64,000 nt of DNA from NCBI GenBank assembly GCA_037833965.1, contig AP031354.1:32528001-32592000 (forward strand), read 5' to 3'. The notes under the pieces are model-generated. The model did not search any database and was not told the DNA's origin. It was given only the letters and a program-made list of their open reading frames with translations. Source of the DNA: Marchantia polymorpha subsp. ruderalis (lineage: Eukaryota; Streptophyta; Marchantiopsida; Marchantiales; Marchantiaceae). The stretch's first letter is position 1. Every line of letters starts with the position of its first letter. Both the position numbers and the translations under genes were made by a program. Positions 21,321-33,573 of this stretch are shown in pieces.

Positions 21321-24300
21321 ATGGGCAACCAAATAGCTTGCATGGCGAAAGGCATGACCACGAAGAAGGGAGGGAAGAAGACTAATAATAATAGTCATCA
21401 TCGGGGGAAAATCAAAGGCGTAAGGAAGGGATCGCTGGAAGAAGAGGTGATCCAGCAACAGGCTCTGGCACTAGCTCTGCAGCAGCACCAAAAGGCTCAG
21501 ATGCGGCTCGAGCGCACCATGTCGCAGCGCATGGCTCCAGGACCGCTTCCTCCGAGCAGTGGCAAGCTGCCGCGCAGTGCTAGTACTCGAGCTCGTTCCA
21601 TCACCGATCCTGTCGTCCATCCTCAGCAGCTAATCAACGGAGCTTTGGTGGGTTTTCTCAAGCCTTGCTGCGCTGTTGAACAGCGTTTGTGTTTCTATCT
21701 GAACTATATTGTGCGGGTCAGATGATCATCTTGTACGGGGAGGTCATTAGTTTTGTCTTATCAGGTTTCTAGCGCAGGGTTTCTTCGTCAGTACCTCGCT
21801 GATTTCGAAAAGCTTGTCTTATTGAACTGATTTGAGGCTTGGGGGCTTTCTTTTCTCGTTTCTGGCGCTCTTTTTTTTATGGAAAGAATTTCCGTTTGTG
21901 TCAGCTCTTACCGTTGAAACTTCCTCGTTCGACGCTTTTCTCTCTGTTGACATGCAGGATGGTGCTCTCTTCCAGCGTTGTTCTCGTGAAATTAGCCTTC
22001 TAAGCCGTAAGAATTGACCGGGTATTTAGGGTTATTTTAAGGATCCGGATATCTGAAACCTGTTAATTTGAAAGAATTATTCAGCTGTTTGAACTTATCA
22101 GTCCGTATGTCCCGGAGGCACAAGGAGTGAGTCCGAATGAAAAGTGTCGAATAATTTCAACCTGCGTCTTCTACTTCCTGTCGATGATCGAATGTGAGTG
22201 TGTAATAACACATGCAGCTCAAGTTCTCGTCGTGGGCGGGCTCCGTAATAAAAGCCGATAACCGCTTGTCAAGGAGGGTGCAGCATAAGTTGCTTCACAG
22301 CACATTGAACTCTAGTCAAGGCACTACATAGCAATTCTGAGGGATGTCGCACAACTGTATTATTTGTGTTAAGATAATAATTTATCGAAGACCGTTCTCT
22401 TCGAAATTCTGGACCTAAAAGATTTATGACTTCGCGTGTATTTCAACCGTGTGATGTGGCCTCTGTTTACTTCTCTCTGCACTAGCGCTTCGTGTTGCAC
22501 GCCGATCAACGGTAACGTTTCCTCACAACAGACAGGCCCTTCAAGCACAGATGAATCATCAATGCTGCAAGTGTGGTATCAGTAGTTCTAGTGTCAATAA
22601 GCTCTTTTACCATCGATACTCCTTCGAACTACTGCTCCCTCATGACACGGAAACTTTATCCCTCAACGATTTCTCAAGGAAAAATTCTTGTTTAGTGTCC
22701 TTGGCTATTTGCTTTCAGCTTCAACTTTGATCAGGCTAGTTGATTTTGATTAGAGAATTGTTTCTTTATTCAGTCTTTCCAGTCCAGTAAATGGCAGCCC
22801 TTTTAGAGACAATCGTGGCACCCTTGTTCTCGTTCACAGCGACTGTTTTTTCCGCTGTGTGCTATATGTAGCAAGCCTTTTGTGTCCGTCATACGTAATC
22901 CATAACAGTTCTTTCTAACGAGCATGTAATGACACTGATTTTGGTTTTCTTGGCAATTGCATTGATTTTTCTTCCAACGCATTTGTTTGCGTTTTTCTCT
23001 AAAGATTTTACAGTGAGGCTGTTTCACCTAGAACATACTCTCTTGCTTGTACTTAAATCCATGCTTTGTTTTACCAGGACGAAAAGGTCTTACAGAGCCT
23101 AGAAACCAAGCATTTCGTGCTGGTCCATGGAGGGGGTCACGGTGCATGGTGTTGGTACAAGACAATTGCACTTCTGGAAGAAGCTGGTTTCACTGCATCT
23201 GCAATCGACCTGACTGGATCTGGACGCGATTACACAGATCCGAACACAATTACGAGTTTAGCGCATTACGTCAAGCCCCTCTTCGAATTTTTGGAAAATC
23301 TGAGTGAAAATGACAAGGTTAGTTCCTCAGGTTGCCAGCATGCGTCTGTCCATTCAGCGGGCAATTGCTAGATGCAGTCACAAAGCATGAGGAAACAATT
23401 TATACTTAAACCTTCAGTGGTTAAAGTGGTGTGGAAAACCACACGTAATTTCGGAAGATGGACGACAGAACTAGTGAAGATAGTACTAGTATATACATAG
23501 AGCTTTACGTGCTAACTGTGTTCAGTAATCTGCGAAACATGTTTTGATCTGCCCATGGTGGATTGATTGTGAAGGTAATCTTAGTGGGACACAATGTGGG
23601 CGGAGCTTGCATATCGTACGCCATGGAACAGCATCCCAAAAAAATTGCCAAAGCCATTTTTGTAGCTGCAGCCATGGTTATCAACGGACAAAGAGCATTT
23701 GACGTTTTTGCTTCACAGGTATATTGTTTTGATTCAAGAATGTAGTACCACTTTTTGTTCCAGCTCTATCTTCGGGGTATCCCGAGTCCTTCTAGAATGG
23801 CAGACTCGTAGTACTAGATGGCTGCATTCCTCTTGAAAGGTGTGCGAAATGTTCTGAGATTGATGTTTGAATGATGATACTTGCAGCCGGGATCTGGAGA
23901 TGACTTGCTACAGAAAGCTCAATCCTTTATTTATGCGAATGGGAATACAAGCGCTCCAACAGCTTTAGAAGTAGACAAAAATCTCATCAGAGACGTCTTT
24001 TACAACGCGAGTCCCGCAAAGGTTCGTATTTTCCCCCTTCATTTCTTGGACGAAATTTGATTCTGATAAAAAAATCGTCCGATGACGGCGGAGTTACATC
24101 TGTTTATCTGTGGGCGTTTGCTCCTCTGTACGATCGCGTATGAGAATGTAGCTTTTAGTTACGGAACAACAGAAGGCGCATTGCCATGCTACGATTCGGG
24201 AACATTTTCAGGACTGTTGACTGTTAATTCTTAACGGTCAGTTTCCACAATGCCTGATTTACTCTATGAATTACCAACGTGTGCAGGATATAGCACTGGC

Positions 24301-24568
24301 GACTGTGTCAATTCGACCGGTGCCATTTGCCCCTTTGATGGAGAAGCTGACTCTTACTAGTGAAAATTATGGGAGTGTGCGACGATTCTTCATAGGGACA
24401 ACGGAAGACAACGCGTTACCTGGAGCAAACCAGGAAGCTGTTTTGCAGTCTAATCCTCCGGAGAAGTCCTTCAAAGTAAAGGGCAGTGACCATGCGCCAT
24501 TCTTCTCTAAACCACAAGCCTTTCACAAAATACTAGTAGAAATTGCCATGCTTGGAGCGAAAAGCTGA
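21321..24568 (+). CDS. MES: MES11-type methylesterase-like alpha/beta hydrolase
   Basis: Five exons join in phase 0 to a 375-residue protein: 21321-21647, 23078-23317, 23575-23718, 23887-24021, 24287-24568. All introns are GT-AG. The protein matches the plant methylesterase family, which cleaves methyl esters of hormones such as salicylate, jasmonate and auxin. It fits best the MES11-15 group with a long N-terminal extension (residues 1-115 here). The hydrolase fold starts at HFVLVHGGGHGAWCWYKTIA (oxyanion HGGG at 126-129). The catalytic Asp (323, in TTEDNALP) and His (351, in GSDHAPFFSKP) are kept. The nucleophile elbow reads VGHNVGG, with Asn196 where active members have Ser. The protein may be weakly active or non-hydrolytic. 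The N-terminus MGNQIACM could be acylated; a basic stretch and an RSAST/RARSI segment follow. The ATG at 21321 matches the MGN start remembered for Arabidopsis MES11. Confidence 0.9.
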
Positions 24569-27500
24569 GACGATCTGAGACATTTCATGCTTTGCTTAAA
24601 GAGTCGCGTGTCGGCACTTTGGGTGAGCAGCATGTATACGGCAGCTAAGGGACCCAGATAGTAGAACGTCAGAGGACCTGAAGAAGGTCCCATTTATGAT
24701 TGAGCCCACAAATTTCATCCTTCCCTAGACTGGGCAAGACTACACATTCTCTAGCTCTTCATTTCTGGCCCTTTATCGGAGATTGTTCATGGCCACAAAA
24801 GTTGGCGTGTAATTTACGTTACAGATATCTACAACCCTTGATGTACAGCCATCAGACATGGACAGAAGTCTGCAGAAGTCTTCTAGAGCCTTCAGATCCG
24901 TTTTTGAAACTGGTCGTGCGAGGACCTACTGTTGTGCCAAGAGGGAATACGCAGATGAAAGGATCGCTGCAGAAGTTTTTTATCTGAGTTTGTGGTTTGA
25001 CATCTGAATCGCAGAAAGGTCTCCCGTTGAATCCAAACCAGTAGCTTAAGTTAGGTGTCGGACATCTCAGATGGGTTTTATAACTGTAGGAAGTCTTGCA
25101 CCACAGACTTCTGTAGCCGACTTTGGACTGTAATCTCTAGAGGAAAATTGCAGTATTTGCTTGCCACGGTCGTTTCCCATCATTATGTTCTTGACTCGGA
25201 CAATCATTCCAGGATTCAGCTTGTGCTCAACAGCTGTGCATGTAGTTGAAGAGTACTGTCGAGACCCGACAGAAACTGGTGTGTTGTAAGTGAGCACTAC
25301 TTTCGAAGATTTTTCCGAACTGAAATTTATTTCCTCACGCTGAAGTCTTTAGTAAAGAAGAATTTTGATCCATATATGGGAGTAGATGTCATTCTTGTAT
25401 CTTGATTTCGAATGTGATATATTACGTTGATTATCTGTCCAGTGATTTGACTTATACCTTCATGTTTTCTACGCTATGACTGGCACATGCTAATGAGTAA
25501 CAATTTGTCCAGTGAATGATGGAAGCTCCTTGATCTGCAACCTGATTTCTGTGCTATCTGGACGAACTAGCAATATCTAGATTCTATTGTGACGGATGCA
25601 TGGTAATTGTGGACGTCAGATGGGCATTATTTTGAAGAAAGTGCCTTGCCAGAGGACTCGTGAATGTACAAATCTGCCGATGGATAAGCTGGATATTTTA
25701 TTGGATACATAAATATGGATGGAACAATGTCACGGTGTCGCGCACAGTATTTTCATGAAGCTAAAACCTGTTCGTCGACAGATGACTCGTGGTAAATCTA
25801 CATACGCTAAGAATGTACGTACGAATCGAATTTCTTACACAGGACGCCAAGCGGTAATCCTTTCCTACCGTTCGTGTAATATAGCAACCGTCTACCTGTC
25901 CTTATCAATGACTTCTCTGCTTCTACAAGTTGCATTCGTGTCCTCCCTTCGTTGTGATGGGCTCTGTTCTCTGTTCTACAAATACCTTGTGTTTGCAAAG
26001 TCCAGTTCCACTGGTGATTGTCACTGCTCGGACGGCTCGAAATCTCTAACCTTTGTCGGAAAGTATGCAACATTCGAGAAGAGCAGAGTTGTCACGGAGT
26101 TGAAGTTCTGTGGAATTAGGTCTTTTATCAAGGCCTGCCGATGAGATTTTTTATCTAGTACAGTACACGTTAATATTACCTGAAGGTTCTTGTCTGGCCT
26201 TCGTATTTGGCTTTTTCTCTCACGGAACGAACTCCCTCACAAGTACATATAGTCTTTTGAAAGTTAAAAAGTTATCATTTTCCGCTCACCCGGAGTCTTC
26301 TCATAGCACCTGCAAGGAGCGGGGACATTGGTCTTCCAGATGAAAACAGCAGCAGACACGAGCACAGTTTTATGCTAAAAATTCTGTCATGGTAATTACA
26401 CCATGAGAATTTCGTCATTATTTTGAAGAAGTTAACTCAATGCATCCATCCTTGTCAGCTCTACGAGGTGAACCCGATATTGTGGTGATGGCTTTGGATT
26501 CAGCAAGAGTGGACTCATCCTAATCTAGTAGACGTTCTCAACGCAGTCTTGTTGATTGCCATTTTACCTATAAGAGCGAGGCTAAAAGCTGGCCGGAGTC
26601 GAAGAGTAACTTCCAAGCCTGTGAATTGTTGGTGCTTTCTGTTGAGACATGAAACCGATAGAGAGAACTTTGAGGACAACTATTTTCTTGCACTTCTGGA
26701 GAACGGCGAAGGAGAAATGCTGTGTGGAGAGAGGGTTAGTTGGCTTCTTGCTCCGAAACACAGAGTGATCCTAGTCCATTAGTCTACATGCCGATCACGT
26801 AATCTAGCGTCTCTAGAAGTTGTAGAAGTTGGTTGTAATTCGGTGAAGCAGGAGAGTACAATACGGCTCATGAATGTGATCGAAAAATGGTTTGACCGGC
26901 CAAGGATAAGGTGGTCCCTTTACGACTTATTCTATCAAAGGTCCAAGAGAATGATTGCTTGGCAGCAGTACATTAGCAGCCGTAGAGGCGATAATTTTGA
27001 ATCTTACAGTTTTCGAGTTCACCTTTCGAATCCTTTAGTGGATATTACGATCTCGGGAAAGGTGGTATCTAAAGTGTTCAAAAGGATGTTGTTATCAGCT
27101 TATGAATATTCGATGGTAGCAACGATTCTTCCTCGTGGTGATGACATGAGCTACTTTTAGTTGTGGGAAAAGAGCATCACAATCTAGATATCCGCAAACC
27201 AAGTACAAATGCTCCATTCAAAACTTTTTCCCGGCGTTAGTGGTTCATTGTCATTATGCAGAGGGCATCATAACCTGGAAACGTCACTGATAGAGAAAGA
27301 CGTACGATATCTCCATGCTCCTGGAACGTGTTGGCCATTTCTATGTTATCCGGCTACACATTTACCTCGCTCGGCCGCCGCTGGTTGACGGTCGACCATT
27401 CAGACAAAGATGCAACTAACGTGCTGTTTGCTCAACATCACCGACTTGCAAACTGCTTGCAAAGTCACCATGTCAAAACTCTGAATCGTATCAAAACAAA

Positions 27501-29000
27501 TTTGAAAGTCAGTTGGGAACGTCGACTTTAGGATTGATACTGGATGGGATTGAATGAGGACCTGCTTACACACACCCCAGTATGGCCGTAATCAGGTTAG
27601 GGACATTTGTCCAGAATAGGTGGCGGCGGTACTACTCTTTTCTTATGAATTTAGATTACGACAAGTTTTACCAAGCCTCTCCTTGGCCTTTCTTGGAGCT
27701 CATGTTCTTGAATTTCTTGCAGACCTGACTAGCCCGTTGTGGGTGATCCCCTCCTGCCTGTAAACCCCAAAAAGGGTAGGCGATCTCGTTCCATGAGTTT
27801 CCTACTTTTTCTTATAACGGAATTCTTCGTGTAAAAGAATTATAGTAAATAGAAACTCTCGATGGCGAAGACCTCGCTTCACCACTCGCTGTGACAACTT
27901 GACAACTCCCGCTCTTCCTCGCCAACCTCTAAGCGGAATCTTAGTGTTTAAGCTTCTCCCAGAAATCCTCCAAAGTCATGCCGTCTGCTCTAGAGAAAGT
28001 TCTTTTCGTACGTACTACTGGGCAACTTCCGGCACCCTTATCCCGCGTTCTCGATGTTCGCTCTTCTGAATCCACGAGGGTTAAACTTCTTCTCCAAGCC
28101 TCGAACAATCCCAACTGCCGCTCCAGAAAACGAGGGCACCGGCAGATGGAGAATTTATTTCCGCGCGATTTACACTCTCTCTCGCTCGCTCTCTGCAGTG
28201 CACAGCCTCCGTATATTTGAACGAGGCAGAGCTCTAGAATCAATAATTAATTCGCCACCGCAAGTGTCCGCAGCATTCGAAGTCCGGTGCCTCTCTGGAG
28301 GAAGATGGAACTGCACAACATCAGGCACGAAGAGAGGGACATGAGTCGCGGGTACAGTAAATTAATATATAACGCGCAAAGCTGGAGGGCGGGATCGGCC
28401 GGCTCACCCGCCAGGAGCCTTCGCCAGTCAACCCGATGCCAACCGCGGTTCAGCGTCTCACGCAGGTTACTTGCGGACAGGGTTTCCACGGATGAGATGG
28501 CCTTCAAGTCCCCTGTCAATCGTCGGACAACTGGCACAGATCTGGGATCTACAATCTCACTGAATCGCACGATGTTGCTGCGATCTCGTCCCAGTCATGG
28601 TCAAAGGAGGCGGTGCTGAAGTGGAGTGGAACAGCGGCAAATAGGAGTGCCTCTAAATTTGGATGAGTCGTGAACTTGGGCCAGTACGCGTCTCCGGTCG
28701 GAGCGTGGGTTCGTTTCAGAAATCTTGACAAGAGAGCGGAGCGAGATCCCGCGGGTTCGAACCACCGCGGTTTGGAGTGATAGAATTTACAGGTTAAGAA
28801 CGTACGTGTGCCCATGTCGGAATACTTCAGCCCATGACTAATGACACCATGTAGTGTGGCGTTGTAAAGGTATCGTCCCATTACCAAAGGAGTGCGCAGC
28901 GCCACCATGCAATCATTCTCGTTACACAGCAAGATGCACAATCATATCTAGATTAGACACTCGCGCGAAACCGCATGGTAATTCAACCATGAAACTTTGT
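24569..29000. other. No supported gene
   Basis: The first few hundred bases likely contain the MES 3' untranslated region. Beyond that there are open frames up to about 140 codons on both strands, but none shows a domain or convincing splice structure. Between 27,540 and 29,000 the GC content is higher. Two overlapping minus-strand frames there (28247-28570 and 28549-28941) are unrecognised. Confidence 0.4.
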
Positions 29001-32000
29001 TTCGTTCGCTTAGCATGGATTTATTCTTGTACCAGGTGAAATGATTCTCATTTACTCTCGTGAGTTATAATCTGTATATCAAAAATGTACATGTCCAACT
29101 TACAGTGAGTCTATTTTCAACTTAGGCTTTTCATGAGATCAGAAAAGATTCACTTTTATCGGGTCTCACGAAGAATAAATTTAAAAAGTAATAAAGTGAC
29201 GTGTAAGAAGAAAAACCTTATGAAGAATTGATAGCTAACTTGCACGAGATATCAGCCCTCTCCTGAGTCTTGGATATCACGATAGGGCAGAATTTCATGA
29301 GTATTGAGTCTTAACATGTTCTGAAGGTTTCGGAAAAAAACTAGTTTTTCAGTGCCCGTTTTCCTTTGAATGCAGAATCTCGTTGGAAAATCTGATACAA
29401 ATTCTCCAGTATCATACAGTATCCCTATACGTGTTTTGTGTTGACAACTCCTTCCATGAGGTGTTGAGGTTGACTCTATATAAAACACCTCATGTATGTG
29501 GAAAGCCTTTGATAGTTCTACTCAACGACATTTACAAAAGCACTTAGCTTCTAAGTAGACACTCATCTGCACCATAGACTACGCTACACCAAACCAAACC
29601 ATTTTACAACAACCCAAACCACTATGGCAGGGATAAAAGCACGTGGAATACCCAAAATAGAAGTAGAATATCTAATGAAATTCCGACAAAGTGTTGAAAG
29701 TCTACTTTGAAAAAAATTCATACTTATGATTCATCTTATATTTGGTGAAATTGTACCATAAAATAATTAAATATATTGTGAAAGTTACTACCCAACATCA
29801 TAGGTATAGTTGGAATTTCTCATAGGTGTTTGATTAGTAAAATTGCAATAGTCATGACATTTCAGAATATGATTCCACGAAAAGTTTGTTTTTTTCTGAC
29901 ACATGAGATGTACGAATCTATGCACATCAATTTTGACATGTTGCTCGTAATAAATAAAACAATCTATCATACAAACCTCCATCAAATACTTATCTCCTAT
30001 ATGAGTATTTAAATCAAAATGTATAAATTACTCAAATAAAAAATATTTTATCAAACTTTCATTAAAAAATGGTTAGTTAAACACCAATAAACACTATATT
30101 TTAAATATAAATTTTAATAATATTTTTCTAGCTTTGATACTACTTGATATTATGTGAAAGTGCAAAAATCTATTATACAAAGCAAAAATATTTGTTTAGC
30201 TTCATATTTAAATTTTTGAGACGATATGTTAAATTTTTGAACAAGAAACCCAAACTAATATAATAACTTAATCAATGATGTTAGATCATGATTATTTTAT
30301 GTTAATGTCTCACTTAGTCTATTTCACTTAGATTTTCTACAACTATTTCCAACTATTTGATATAAAATTCATTATTACATATTTCAAAAATATAAATTTT
30401 TAATTGAAATATTTGTTTGTTTTGTGCAACATTAAATCTCCCAAAATAAATCACATGTCTTTTATGTTGTTTTTTTTTTAAATTGTCATTGCAATTTTTT
30501 AAGTTTTAATCAATATACCATTTCTTTTACTATAATTCAATTATATGAAGATTTTAAATATCTCATTATTTGAATTAATAGCGCAGAACATAATAATGTT
30601 TCATTCTTCTACAAAATATTACATTACATAATAATTTTTTGAGATCTCGGTATGTATTTTTCATGCTCAAAATATTTCATGACAATTTTCGAGATTTCAA
30701 CATAGCTATTTGACACTCAAAATGTTGGCTCAAGGTATTTAAAATTTACATATTTTGAAAAGATTTTCATTTCTAAGTATGTAATATATGATCATAAGTT
30801 ATAAAATATTCATATTGCTTGTATAAATATTTTTATTTTTATGGGATTATAAACTTCATTCATATAAAATAATGCAAATCAAAATTTATTGCCGTTATTA
30901 TAAATAATGATATAAAATCCACAGCCAATTTTTTGGAATTCAATAGCATTATTATTGTAGTGTGAAGTAAATGCAAATAAAATTAAATAAATAAATGATT
31001 TAAATCATTAGAGATATATTTATTGTAAAATAATATTTTAATAGTTTCAAAATATTTTTCTTTAACTTTTAAAACGTGAATTAATTTCAAACTATCAAAA
31101 TAATTCATGTATGACTTTCAATAAACTTTGATGACAATGACATAGAAAATGTTTTGATTAACAAGATTTTGCAATCCCTACAATGAATTATGATTATTAA
31201 TGTTGAATTGATATTTCATTGTGATATAGATATATGAACACGTTGATATGTATCGGCTTGATTAGTCTAGTAAGGCGCATAAAAAACCTATATTAGCTTA
31301 ATTTAGTCGCACCAAGAGAACTTCATTTAGACGGTGTGTAAATGTGAAACTTATTTGACATTTACAATGCAAATCACTGCTCAAATTGTTCAATGAACAT
31401 CTACTGCAACACATACTCCTAAATAACATTTCAAAACTCATCCAAACTGCAAGGCTTCACTACAATATTGTTTGAAAAATTCCATATAAACTCCACCGGC
31501 TTACTTACTGATCCGCAATTGCTTAAGTTCATCCCTGGAACCTGGAATCTGCTGCGAACAAGAAACAATTTATTTTCATTGGTATCACATTAACACATGA
31601 CCTTTAACTTTTGGCAAATGCCACTTTTGCCAACATTAAGATAATTTTGGCAAATTTTCTTCCTTAATTTTGGCAGTTTTGGCATTGATAGTGTCATTTC
31701 ACTATATTTTCTTGGATGCCTTGCAAATATTTTGTGAATTGCTTTGTATTTATGAAACACATGAAATAAAGACTCATAAGTCTCGTGCCGAAGTCATCTT
31801 TCTTCCATTCAGTGACGTAGATATTTTTTACAACCGACGTCATATTCAAAAACCTTAAATAAATGAAAAAAAAATGAAATGTATTTGGACCTTAAAATCT
31901 AGCAAAAAAATACCCACAATTATCAAAACAAAAATGCTATAGAAATGTATGCAAGTTAAATAAGTATAAAAAATGTATGTAACATATTTAGTACCTTAGT

Positions 32001-32881
32001 TTCAAGCTAAAAAATACAAGATATTTACTTGATAGGATCTTGTCTAAAACTAAATTGCTTGATGAGACTCATCAAGTTTCGTTTTACCCGATGGAACCTC
32101 AATTACGGCACATCGTTGCAAAAGTCTAAAACATGTTTCTGAACACATATGATGTGAGCTTTAGTATTTTTATGTGATCGCAAATCGCTATTATCGCAAA
32201 TTCAATAGATATCTCTCAATTTTTTGACATAAACTGTCGCTAGATGTAGATTTTGAGCTTTCATGTTTGTTCGCGTCCCTTGCAATTGTTTGTTGCTTTT
32301 CAAATTTCTTATTCGATCGATTAGATGATCTGATCGATCAAGTAAAATTTGTGTCAAAATCTATCAAGAAAATTAACAAATTTAGTTGTTGTCAAATCTC
32401 GCATTTGGTTTGTTCTATGTCCGCTGCACGTTGCAGATTGGTTCACTCTTCGAATGAAGTGAAATTCGTCAAGAAATGACGAAAGATTATAAAGATGTTG
32501 GTGTTAGATCCGACACCATCAACAGTAAATCTATTCTGTCGCGCATCCGTGAACAACTAATTTAATTGTTCAACTTGTGACTTGTATATGATTTTTATTC
32601 AAATCATTCAAAAATACAAAATAAACACTATTTTGCTGGAAACAACATTCAAGCTATTGCGTGCAAGATTAAACAAACTTCCTTGTGCAAATCGCTATTA
32701 TTTCATTTCTTGCACCGTCTGGTGATACTAAAACATATGTGATGTGTAATGTCGGTGGAATTTCATTAGGTAAAACGAAATCTATAAGGTTTTCGTAAAC
32801 AAATTAGATTTTTAATGTGATTCCATTAAATGTGTCGTGCGAATACGTATCGCCATACATCCTACATCGCTGACATGCTAG
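29001..32881. other. AT-rich decayed DNA
   Basis: Stop-dense AT-rich DNA with no supported gene. It holds small palindromes, for example CTTGATGAG-A-CTCATCAAG at 32058-32076, and a segment around 31600-32000 that shares patches with 46900-47360. Confidence 0.45.
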
Positions 32882-32882
32882 T

Positions 32883-32935
32883 CACATACACATACGGACA
32901 CATACACATACACATACAGACACATACACACATAT
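32883..32935. repeat. CACATA-type microsatellite
   Basis: An imperfect run of CACATA and CACAGA units just left of the older retroelement DNA. Confidence 0.8.
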
Positions 32936-33138
32936 AAGGCGCGAGAGAGTACACACTCAAATGTCACAACTGGCCATCCTAGCTGGCGGTCAGGTCCCTT
33001 TGACTCCCAAGTAGCACTATCTACAACTACATGCTATACACCTTCATGGGTGTGCGAACCAGTAGGCTGGATGCTATGTCGCCCCATCGTTAGTCGTCTC
33101 TCTGCAATTCATAACATGTGAAGATCAAGTCATCTACC

Positions 33139-33558
33139 TGTAACACTAGGGTTGAGAGAGAAGTTCACTCGAAGATAGAAACGTAAACTCTGAAGATGAG
33201 AGATACCAACAATGGTTCTCCTCTCCCTTATATAGCTCTCACCAACAAGTACAAGGTGATAAGATCTAATCCCCACCATCCATACCACTCCTAGTGGATG
33301 GATGACGTGGCGGATAACCCTAACAAGCACACGGATCGCTGACGTGGCACACCCAACTAACACACTAACTAACACACTCAATCCTTACCTACAAGCACAC
33401 GGATTGCTGACGTGGCACTGTCAACTAACACATCCACTCTGTACCTACCAAGTGCGCGGATCGCTGACGTGGCAGCTATGACTAGTGCACACTAAAGTAT
33501 CTACATCAATATTCAGAGTAACCTCTACTTTAGTTCTAACTAACTAAAGATGGTTACA
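33139..33558 (-). repeat. 3' LTR of the chromovirus
   Basis: A 420-bp direct repeat, identical by eye to 38781-39200. It contains a TATATAA box at 33228-33234 (minus strand) and four TGACGTGGC boxes upstream of it in the element's sense. Confidence 0.95.
33303..33473 (-). promoter_or_regulatory. Four TGACGTGGC boxes in the LTR promoter
   Basis: TGACGTGGC occurs at 33303-33311, 33340-33348, 33408-33416 and 33465-33473, all in one orientation; three of the four sit in a longer GGATYGCTGACGTGGCA context. They lie upstream of the LTR TATA box. The core ACGTGGC is the plant ABRE/G-box type recognised by bZIP factors. The other LTR carries the same set 5,642 bases further right. Binding is inference. 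Confidence 0.6.
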
Positions 33559-33573
33559 AACCTCCCTCCTTTT
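33559..33573 (-). other. Polypurine tract of the chromovirus
   Basis: Directly next to the 3' LTR the minus strand reads AAAAGGAGGGAGGTT, the expected plus-strand primer site. Confidence 0.85.

Noticed and set aside
27540-27960. Possible organelle-derived insert
   Set aside because: It has a slightly organelle-like feel, but I could not match it to any organellar gene.
28730-28780. GGGTTCGAACCA resembling a tRNA T arm
   Set aside because: No matching acceptor, D or anticodon stems could be drawn around it on either strand; the same holds for GGGTTCGAACCG near 49441.
28247-28941. Two overlapping minus-strand frames of about 107 and 130 codons
   Set aside because: No family recognised, different frames, and no splice site that links them convincingly.
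32883-32935. CRISPR-like regular repeat
   Set aside because: It is a simple hexamer microsatellite without unique spacers, in a eukaryotic context.
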